Shown here one piece after another: positions 58,680 through 64,000 of a stretch of DNA of 64,000 bases. The notes under the pieces were generated by a model. That model had not been told where the DNA came from. It saw nothing but the letters and a program-made list of their open reading frames with translations, and made no database searches. The position numbers were made by a program, and so were the translations under genes. The DNA is from Scatomorpha sp964367935 (GTDB lineage: Bacteria; Bacillota; Clostridia; Oscillospirales; Oscillospiraceae), in assembly GCA_964367935.1 (NCBI GenBank), contig CAYIYZ010000004.1, positions 124,001 to 188,000 of the forward strand. Reading direction: 5' to 3'. Every line of letters starts with the position of its first letter. Position 1 is the first letter of the stretch.

Positions 58680-59942
58680 TTAGCCCCCCTTGACCTTCTG
58701 CCAGTACTCCTTAGCCGCACGCTCCGTCTTATTGTCACCGTATTCATAGTATCGTGCGCCCTTTAGCGTATCGGGCAGATACTGCTGTGCTACCCACCTG
58801 TTCTCATAGTCATGCGGATACTTATAGCCCTGTTCACGCTCAAAACCCGTGCCGTCTGCATGAACATTCTGTAACTGCCTCGGTACATCGCCAGTACGCC
58901 CTGCCTTAACATCAGCCATAGCCCTATCTATACCCATATACGCAGTATTCGACTTCGGTGCTGTCGCCAAAAGAACCACCGCCTGCGCCAAGGGTATCCT
59001 TGCCTCGGGTAAACCAAGTTGCAAAGCGCTGTCCACACAGGCCTTAACTATACTCGCAGCCTGTGGATATGCTAAGCCCACGTCCTCAGACGCACTGCAC
59101 AGTATACGCCGACAAGCTCCGGGTAAATCGCCCGCCACAAGTAAGCGAGCCAAATAATGCAAGGCGGCATCGGGGTCAGAGCCTCGCATAGACTTCATGA
59201 GCGCACTCAAAGCATCAAAGTGCTCGTCACCGTCTCTGTCATAGCGCATAGCACTCGACTGAGTCAGCGACCTCGCATCCTCCAAGCTTATTTGTACCAC
59301 ACCCTCTATACGCTTTGAGGTCGAAAACAGTAGCTCCACCGCATTGAGTGCCTTACGCACATCTCCGCCGCTACTCGTCGCTATACGCTCTGTCACGCCC
59401 TTTTCCAAATTAGCCGTCACTCCCTCACGCTCACAGAGCATGAGCACCGCACGCTCCGCCGCCTTTGCCGTCTCCTCCGGCGGTATAGGCCGAAACTCAA
59501 AAACCGTACTGCGTGACAGCAAAGCATTATACACATAAAAATAGGGGTTTTCCGTCGTGGACGCTATAAGCGTTATGCGGCCGTCCTCCATAAATTCAAG
59601 TAAGCTCTGCTGCTGTTTCTTATTAAAATACTGTATCTCGTCCAAGTAGAGCAGTACACCGCCCGGTGTCATGAGCGTATCAAGCTCCGCTATTATAGCC
59701 TTTATATCAGCGAGCGATGCTGTCGTTGCATTTAAGCGACGCAAACTGCGCTTCGTGCGACGAGCTATGATGTTCGCCACCGTCGTCTTACCCGTACCCG
59801 ACGGCCCGTAAAACACCATATTCGGCACAGCGCCACTCTCCACTATACGCCTCAGCAAGCCTCCCTCACCAAGTATATGTGTCTGCCCTACCACGTCCTC
59901 CAATTCGGACGGGCGCAAATCATCCGCCAAGGGTCTGTACAT
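58680..59942 (-). CDS. rarA: replication-associated recombination protein A (RarA/MgsA)
   Basis: 420-aa AAA+ ATPase of the clamp-loader-like RarA family, which acts at stalled replication forks. Walker A FYGPSGTGKTTVANIIARR (about 42-60), Walker B LLYLDEIQYF, sensor LIASTTENPYFYVYNALLSR, and the C-terminal MgsA tetramerisation domain ending VAQQYLPDTLKGARYYEYGD. The ATG at 59940-59942 follows AGAGGAGGTC. It is in one operon with nth and an S24-type regulator, a DNA-repair grouping. Confidence 0.95.
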   Translation of the reverse strand: MYRPLADDLRPSELEDVVGQTHILGEGGLLRRIVESGAVPNMVFYGPSGTGKTTVANIIARRTKRSLRRLNATTASLADIKAIIAELDTLMTPGGVLLYLDEIQYFNKKQQQSLLEFMEDGRITLIASTTENPYFYVYNALLSRSTVFEFRPIPPEETAKAAERAVLMLCEREGVTANLEKGVTERIATSSGGDVRKALNAVELLFSTSKRIEGVVQISLEDARSLTQSSAMRYDRDGDEHFDALSALMKSMRGSDPDAALHYLARLLVAGDLPGACRRILCSASEDVGLAYPQAASIVKACVDSALQLGLPEARIPLAQAVVLLATAPKSNTAYMGIDRAMADVKAGRTGDVPRQLQNVHADGTGFEREQGYKYPHDYENRWVAQQYLPDTLKGARYYEYGDNKTERAAKEYWQKVKGG

Positions 59943-59955
59943 GTTATGACCTCCT

Positions 59956-60591
59956 CTAAACTCCCACCTGCGCACAATGCGGCGCTATGGGACAAGCCTC
60001 ACAGTTTGCCTTACGTGCAGGACACAGCGCCCTGCCATGTAGCACTATCCTATGACAAAAGTCCGAGCACTCCTCGGGCGGTAACTGCGCCTTCAGCTCA
60101 CGCTCTATCTTCACAGGGTCTTTAAGTCCCTCCACCAAGCCCATGCGGTTCGATAGCCTTATACAGTGCGTGTCCACCACCACAGAGCCCGGTACATTAT
60201 ACACGTCTCCCAAAATGAGGTTCGCTGTTTTACGTCCCACCCCGGGCAGTTTAAGTAGCTCATCCATCGTATCCGGCACCCTGCCATCATGCTTAGAGAG
60301 TAGCATTATCGCACAATTTACGATATCCCTCGCCTTCGTATGATAAAAACCGCAGGAGCGCACATATCCCTCCACTTCTGCTATATCCGCCGAGGCAAAG
60401 TCCTCCAAAGTCGGGTAACGCTCGAACATTGCAGGCGTCACCTTATTCACTCGCTCATCAGTACACTGAGCTGCAAGTCGCACAGCAAACAAGAGCTCAT
60501 AGTCCTTACCCCAATTCAAAGAACAGTCCGCAAGCGGATACTCCGCTTTCAAGCCCTCTATTATGCCCTTAATCTGCGTTTTTGTCCTCAT
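59956..60591 (-). CDS. nth: endonuclease III (DNA glycosylase/AP lyase)
   Basis: 211-aa base-excision repair enzyme for oxidised pyrimidines. Helix-hairpin-helix LKLPGVGRKTANLI with catalytic Lys, the catalytic Asp in VVVDTHCIRLSNRMGL, and a C-terminal 4Fe-4S loop C-x6-C-x2-C-x5-C (CPARKANCEACPIAPHC). Normal length. The start overlaps the stop of the S24 regulator gene by 4 nt; 13 nt separate it from rarA. Confidence 0.96.
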   Translation of the reverse strand: MRTKTQIKGIIEGLKAEYPLADCSLNWGKDYELLFAVRLAAQCTDERVNKVTPAMFERYPTLEDFASADIAEVEGYVRSCGFYHTKARDIVNCAIMLLSKHDGRVPDTMDELLKLPGVGRKTANLILGDVYNVPGSVVVDTHCIRLSNRMGLVEGLKDPVKIERELKAQLPPEECSDFCHRIVLHGRALCPARKANCEACPIAPHCAQVGV

Positions 60592-61283
60592 GTCGTAGCC
60601 ACCACCTCTCCGAACACCGATAAGTCATCGCCCTCACCCACCTCTATAGGAGCATACGCCGTATTGTCCGACAGTAATAAGGTGTAGCCCCTATCTCGCC
60701 GTAGACGCTTACAATATCCCTTGCCGTTTAAGTAGAATATCCCGACCCGACCCTCGTCTATGGTCTCTCTCTTTGACACCCACACAATACCGCCATCCGC
60801 TATACCCGGCGCCATGCTATCACCCACTATACGCACACCGAAATCGGCAGTCCCGGGCACAATGCTCGGCACTTCCGTCTCCGTATAGTCGCCCGTATCC
60901 AAAAATTCGCCAACACCGGCAGAGGCCGGCAAATCGTACACAGGTAACAGCCTAAGTTCTCCCTTTAGCTTTTCTGCTTCATACAGTCCGCTCGCTATGA
61001 GTACCCTCGTATAGTCCGCCACAAGCTTACGACCCTCGGGGTTGAGTCTGTTCATCGGCGTCGGTTTATCAGTGAATGTGCCCATCACGTCACGCACCTC
61101 ATATATAGAGCACAGCGCCAAAAACTGAGCCGCACTCGGCTGTGTCTGACCCTTCTCCCACTTACTCACGCCGGCGGTCTGTATGGAAAAGCCCTCAAGT
61201 GCAAGTAGTTCTGCCACCTTATTTTGTGTATATCCTCTTTCTTTGCGTAGCTCCATCAATATCGCTCCGAGAGATTTAAACAT
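60588..61283 (-). CDS. XRE-family repressor with S24 (LexA/CI-like) peptidase domain
   Basis: 231-aa regulator. N-terminal XRE helix-turn-helix (LGAILMELRKERGYTQNKVA, then TAGVSKWEKGQTQPSAAQFL), a linker, and a C-terminal S24 domain with the catalytic Ser in IVGDSMAPGI and Lys in GKGYCKRL. An Ala-Gly pair in LPASAGVGEF (about 130-139) is a candidate self-cleavage site. The ATG at 61281-61283 follows AAAAGGAGTG. It is co-transcribed with nth and rarA and may be a damage-responsive (SOS-like) regulator of the operon. No prophage genes surround it. Confidence 0.9.
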   Translation of the reverse strand: MFKSLGAILMELRKERGYTQNKVAELLALEGFSIQTAGVSKWEKGQTQPSAAQFLALCSIYEVRDVMGTFTDKPTPMNRLNPEGRKLVADYTRVLIASGLYEAEKLKGELRLLPVYDLPASAGVGEFLDTGDYTETEVPSIVPGTADFGVRIVGDSMAPGIADGGIVWVSKRETIDEGRVGIFYLNGKGYCKRLRRDRGYTLLLSDNTAYAPIEVGEGDDLSVFGEVVATT

Positions 61284-61304
61284 CCAAATCACTCCTTTTG
61301 AGAT

Positions 61305-61333
61305 ATTATACAACAGCCACACGCATTTTTCAA
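61305..61333 (-). promoter_or_regulatory. predicted promoter of the S24 regulator-nth-rarA operon
   Basis: Minus strand TTGAAA (61333-61328), 17-bp spacer, perfect TATAAT (61310-61305), 22 nt before the start codon. Confidence 0.7.
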
Positions 61334-61355
61334 CGACTATTTAAAGCGACAAAAA

Positions 61356-61384
61356 GGCGGAGGATGTAAAATACATCCTCCGCT
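61356..61384 (-). terminator. left copy of duplicated hairpin; terminator with T-run
   Basis: Perfect stem GCGGAGGATGTA/TACATCCTCCGC. On the minus strand it is followed by CTTTTTGT, an intrinsic terminator for the SDR transcript. The same 29 bases occur at 61588-61616. Confidence 0.8.
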
Positions 61385-61585
61385 TAGACTGACGAAAAAC
61401 AGGTTTTTCGTCAAAAAGGAGTTCTCGGCTTGCGAGCCTCGATAAGAATCTGTGGCGTGTACACGCCCCGCCACAGATAAAATCTAACATTTTTCTAAAA
61501 TCAGACCAGGCAACTCGCCGTGATTTTAGAAAAATCTTTGCTCTGCAAAGGACGAGGGTTTGGTGCGGCGACTTTTTTGACAAGC
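61384..61585 (+). repeat. 202-nt structured repeat element, family 2, copy B
   Basis: Same element as 57025-57226 in the opposite orientation. Stems: TGACGAAAA/TTTTCGTCA; GGCT-TGCG-AGCC; ATCTGTGGCG/CGCCACAGAT; ATTTTTCTAAAATCA/TGATTTTAGAAAAAT around GGC-AACTC-GCC; CTTTGC/GCAAAG. It is flanked by exact 29-bp copies of a hairpin (61356-61384 and 61588-61616), as if inserted into a terminator with duplication of the target. It lies antisense to the genes on both sides and has no long reading frame; one frame gives KNRFFVKKEFSACEPR then stop, similar to the proB tail. Confidence 0.88.
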
Positions 61586-61587
61586 TG

Positions 61588-61616
61588 GGCGGAGGATGTA
61601 AAATACATCCTCCGCT
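61588..61616 (-). repeat. right copy of duplicated 29-bp hairpin
   Basis: Identical to 61356-61384 over 29 bases; lies 24 nt after the SDR stop codon but lacks the T-run of the left copy. Read as one half of a target-site-like duplication around repeat copy B. Confidence 0.75.
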
Positions 61617-61639
61617 CTGTTCTGTTGAAATATTCAGCC

Positions 61640-62410
61640 TTAGGGGCGCATACCTGCTCCGCCCTGTATCATAATTGTCTCACCTGTGATAAAGGATGCA
61701 TCTTCACTGCCCAGGAACACACAAAGTCTGCCGATATCCATCTCGGGATCGCCCATACGCTTCAGAGGTATGCCGCCTATGGTCTTCTTATATACATCGG
61801 GGAACTCCTCTTTCCACTCCTTGAGCTTATCCGTCATTACCAGAGGACCTACCACGTTGCAGTTAATATTATAACGTCCCCACTCTGTAGCTGCCACACG
61901 AGTCATGCCCCTGATACCCTCTTTCGCCGCAGCATAAGATACCTGTCCGGGCTGTCCCGACATGCCTGCGCCCGAGCAGAAGTTTATGACCGAGCCCTGA
62001 CTCTCCTTCAAGTAGGGGAAAGCATGTTTCATATAGAAAAACGTCGCGTAGGTGCCGGACATGATAGCAAGATCGAAATCCTCTTTTGTATGATCGACGA
62101 GCATTACACCCGATGCCGACGCCATCGCATTATTTATGAGCACGTCTATGCGTCCGAACTCTGCCGCAGCAGCCTCTATTACCGCCTTTACCTGCTCCTC
62201 GGATGCGCCATCTGCCTTGCACACGAGTACCTTGATGCCGTACAGGCTCTCAAGCTCCTGCTTCGCTTCCTCCATCTTCGCTACACTGCGTCCCGTTATC
62301 ACAAGGTTGCAGCCCTCTTTTGCGTAAGCTGTGGATATGCCGTAGCCTATGCCGCCGCCCTTGCCGCCGCCTGTGATTATTGCTACCTTGCCTTCAAACT
62401 TCTTGCTCAT
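61640..62410 (-). CDS. short-chain dehydrogenase/reductase (SDR)
   Basis: 256-aa classical SDR. Cofactor loop VAIITGGGKGGGIGYGIS at the N-terminus, NNAMASASG after beta-4, catalytic Ser in NFCSGAGMSGQ and the Tyr-Lys pair in VSYAAAKEGI (about 155-164). The last residues GETIMIQGGAGMRP match SDRs that act on acyl or alicyclic alcohols. GRS after beta-2 suggests NADP(H) is possible. The substrate is not assigned. The start follows AAGGAGGCGC. Transcribed alone from its own promoter. Confidence 0.9.
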   Translation of the reverse strand: MSKKFEGKVAIITGGGKGGGIGYGISTAYAKEGCNLVITGRSVAKMEEAKQELESLYGIKVLVCKADGASEEQVKAVIEAAAAEFGRIDVLINNAMASASGVMLVDHTKEDFDLAIMSGTYATFFYMKHAFPYLKESQGSVINFCSGAGMSGQPGQVSYAAAKEGIRGMTRVAATEWGRYNINCNVVGPLVMTDKLKEWKEEFPDVYKKTIGGIPLKRMGDPEMDIGRLCVFLGSEDASFITGETIMIQGGAGMRP

Positions 62411-62446
62411 TGTATGTGCGCCTCCTTATTTTAATATTACCACTCC

Positions 62447-62475
62447 ATTCTAACCATAGGTACACACCTTTTCAA
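62447..62475 (-). promoter_or_regulatory. predicted SDR promoter
   Basis: Minus strand TTGAAA (62475-62470), 17-bp spacer ending TGGT, TAGAAT (62452-62447). Confidence 0.55.
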
Positions 62476-62517
62476 TAATTATTAATTTTTACACATAATT
62501 TTTAGCGCATTAGACAA

Positions 62518-62552
62518 GCGCCCTTTGGAATTTTTTAACTCCAAAAGGGCGC
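62518..62552 (-). terminator. terminator after the DUF362 gene
   Basis: Stem GCGCCCTTTTGGA/TCCAAAGGGCGC (one bulged base) with an A-rich loop, 29 nt after the stop. The 3' side is TTGTC rather than a T-run, so strength is moderate. Confidence 0.6.
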
Positions 62553-62580
62553 CTATCAGTATATCAGTTCAAATTGTACA

Positions 62581-63699
62581 CTACTTCACTTCTATTAACT
62601 CATACTCCATATTGCCTATGCCCATCTTCGCCGCATGCTCCATGCATACACGCCAGTTAGTTGTCGGGTGCATAGCCCTGAAGTGGTCATCACAGGGACA
62701 TCCGCCCTTAGCCCTATCACCAACATAGCTGTTCTCAAACGCCATCTGCTTATTACATGCGTCCGCACACGCCACGTCCAAAGCCACAGGGTCAAACGAT
62801 GCAAACATGCCCACATTCGGAATTATCGGTGTGTCGTTTTCCGAGTGACAGTCACAGTAGGGCGAAACATCTATGACCAAGCTCGCATGGAAGTGAGGTC
62901 TGCCCTTTACGACAGCTGCCGCATACTCCGCCATCTTCTTGTTCAAATCGTCCTCAGCCGTATCCCAGTCTACATCTATGGCGTTAAATGCACAGGCGCC
63001 TATACACCTACCGCAACCGGTACATACATCCTTGTCTATGTTCGCCTTACCGTCTGCGCCGAAGCTTATCGCACCGTGTGCGCACATTTTTGAACATGCC
63101 TTACATTTCACGCATTTATCCGCAACAACAAAAGGCTTACCACCTGAATGCTGCTCCTTCTTACCGGCCCTGCTACCACTGCCCATGCCTATGTTCTTTA
63201 TCGCTCCGCCAAAGCCCGTCATCTCATGGCCTTTGAAATGGTTCAAAGATATGAAAATATCCGCATCCATTATCGCCGTGCCTATCTTCGCTTCCTTTAC
63301 ATACTCGCCGTCTACAGGAACTAAGGTCTCATCCGTCCCCTTCAAACCGTCCGCTATTATCACATGACATCCCGTAGAAAAGGGTGAATAACCGTTCTCA
63401 TACGCCGCTTCCATGTGCTCTAAGGCATCTTTTCTACGTCCCACATACAGCGTGTTGCAGTCCGTCAAGAAAGGCTTGCCACCCAAGGACTTTATAACGT
63501 CCACCACTACCTTAGCATAGTTAGGACGCAAATACGCCAAGTTCCCCGGCTCACCGAAGTGAATTTTAATAGCCGCAAACTTGCCCTCGAAGCTTATGTC
63601 CCCTATGCCTGCCGTACGTATAAGCTTCTCAAGCTTAATGAGTAGATTTGTGCCCGGTAGCGCACGCATGTCCGAGTAATATACCTTGCTTTTTTCCAT
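62581..63699 (-). CDS. DUF362 domain protein with 2[4Fe-4S] ferredoxin module
   Basis: 372-aa protein with a DUF362 domain (about 1-190 and 265-345) interrupted by a two-cluster ferredoxin module (CVKCKACSKMCAHGAI and CTGCGRCIGACAFNAI, about 195-240). In DUF362, KIHFGEPGNLAYLRP and LNHFKGHEMTGFGGAIKN are the conserved pieces. Family members are cytosolic Fe-S proteins common in anaerobes, of unknown reaction. The start at 63697-63699 follows AAGGAGAAG. It is a single gene between the SDR and a truncated gene. Confidence 0.9.
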   Translation of the reverse strand: MEKSKVYYSDMRALPGTNLLIKLEKLIRTAGIGDISFEGKFAAIKIHFGEPGNLAYLRPNYAKVVVDVIKSLGGKPFLTDCNTLYVGRRKDALEHMEAAYENGYSPFSTGCHVIIADGLKGTDETLVPVDGEYVKEAKIGTAIMDADIFISLNHFKGHEMTGFGGAIKNIGMGSGSRAGKKEQHSGGKPFVVADKCVKCKACSKMCAHGAISFGADGKANIDKDVCTGCGRCIGACAFNAIDVDWDTAEDDLNKKMAEYAAAVVKGRPHFHASLVIDVSPYCDCHSENDTPIIPNVGMFASFDPVALDVACADACNKQMAFENSYVGDRAKGGCPCDDHFRAMHPTTNWRVCMEHAAKMGIGNMEYELIEVK

Positions 63700-63736
63700 C
63701 TTTCGCTTCTCCTTATTAACTATATATGTCCGACGC

Positions 63737-64000
63737 TTAAGTCGTCGGAGTTTCCTCTACAGTCGGCACTTCCGTACCGCCCGTAGCATCCCCTGTTGTG
63801 TCGCCTGTTGTGTCGCCCGTAGCGTCGCCTGTTGTATCGCCTGTGGTATCACCCGTGGTGTCACCTGTGGTGTCCGAGCTCGCCTGCAAAGATTCTATAT
63901 AGGCATCCATATCGAAAAACGAGTCCATGCCGCCCTCTATCTCACCTGTCGTGGAATATAGATATCCGGTCTCGTCACGAGTCAGTATATTCACATGCTC
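63737..64000 (-). CDS. C-terminal part of an unidentified protein with DTTG-repeat tail
   Basis: The frame is open to the window edge (EHVNILTRDETGYLYSTTGE...), so the N-terminus lies outside and the true size is unknown. About 42 ordinary residues are followed by eight four-residue units (DTTG or DATG) and then GTEVPTVEETPTT. The tail is acidic, Thr-rich and surely disordered, like linkers of surface or exported proteins. The family cannot be recognised from this fragment. A short inverted repeat CCGACG/CGTCGG (63730-63748) overlaps the stop. Confidence 0.65.
   Translation of the reverse strand, partial: EHVNILTRDETGYLYSTTGEIEGGMDSFFDMDAYIESLQASSDTTGDTTGDTTGDTTGDATGDTTGDTTGDATGGTEVPTVEETPTT
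63779..63874 (-). repeat. 12-bp tandem repeat, 8 units, coding for DTTG/DATG
   Basis: Eight imperfect 12-nt units in frame (GAC/GAT ACC/ACA/GCT ACA/ACG GGT/GGC/GGG). Synonymous differences between units show the peptide is kept while the DNA has drifted. The unit number could vary by slippage. Confidence 0.85.

Noticed and set aside
60588..62410. Prophage or integrated element around the S24 regulator
   Set aside because: Neighbours are nth, rarA and a metabolic SDR; there is no integrase, phage structural gene or att-like tRNA fragment.
63779..63874. CRISPR-like short repeats
   Set aside because: Direct 12-bp units without spacers, in frame, coding for DTTG; a protein repeat.

Overview
The window looks like a chromosomal segment of an anaerobic, low-to-medium GC member of the Clostridia (Bacillota), possibly near the Oscillospirales. 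This is judged from gene content only. The signs are strong GGAGG ribosome binding sites, the S10 ribosomal operon, a dgt-dnaG-rpoD operon, HemZ, UgpC-type ABC ATPase, DUF951, DUF5685, DUF362, FchA plus Fhs one-carbon genes, Na+-coupled NSS and AGCS amino-acid symporters, and many flavin and Fe-S enzymes. There are no phage genes, no intact insertion sequences, no CRISPR array and no rRNA. Most genes lie on the minus strand in tight operons.

Layout. 1-1.8 kb: start of the S10 operon (rpsJ, rplC, partial rplD) behind a ~285-nt structured leader with a terminator-like hairpin. 1.8-6.7 kb: NSS symporter, phosphoribosyltransferase, small lipoprotein, and a trio of J-domain protein, DUF5685 and zinc-ribbon membrane protein. 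6.8-17.6 kb: a catabolic block read leftward: GntR regulator, PPC-domain protein, TRAP transporter, a terminator, then a complete 2-oxoacid/acetoin dehydrogenase complex with lipoate ligase. 17.7-24.8 kb: DMT exporter, then a flavoenzyme island (membrane protein, Old-Yellow-Enzyme reductase, divergent LysR regulator, FMN/FAD reductase). 25.2-29.8 kb: folate and one-carbon genes (FolT, FolD, FchA, Fhs). 29.8-39.1 kb: phosphatidylserine-decarboxylase-like protein, MATE, ppa, rpoD-dnaG-dgt, yigZ, hflX. 39.4-47 kb: orphan sugar ABC ATPase, tRNAs Met, Glu, Val and Gly, a persulfide-type redox operon, an SLH protein, an AGCS symporter. 47-64 kb: HAD phosphatase, Fe-S flavoprotein, uridine-kinase-like protein, hemZ, birA, pyc, proC, proA, proB, DUF951, rarA, nth, an XRE/S24 regulator, an SDR, a DUF362 ferredoxin protein, and a truncated protein with a TTGD-repeat tail.

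How the genes fit together. FolD has lost both residues used for cyclohydrolase chemistry and sits next to FchA, which can supply that step, so Fhs, FchA and FolD make a three-protein C1 route. BirA overlaps its likely client, pyruvate carboxylase. The ArsR regulator next to a CoA-disulfide reductase-rhodanese has two cysteines spaced exactly as in SqrR/BigR, and its operon carries a palindrome over the promoter -10.

The most unusual signal is non-coding. A 202-nt element is present twice in opposite orientation (57025-57226 and 61384-61585). It folds into about five hairpins, and several base pairs differ between copies by compensating changes. One copy supplies the last 33 codons and stop of proB; the other sits between two identical 29-bp hairpins, as if it had inserted into a terminator. 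A second hairpin-rich repeat family (24810-25148 and 26293-26581, plus a fragment) likewise ends inside folD, and a 145-bp tandem repeat follows the tRNA cluster.
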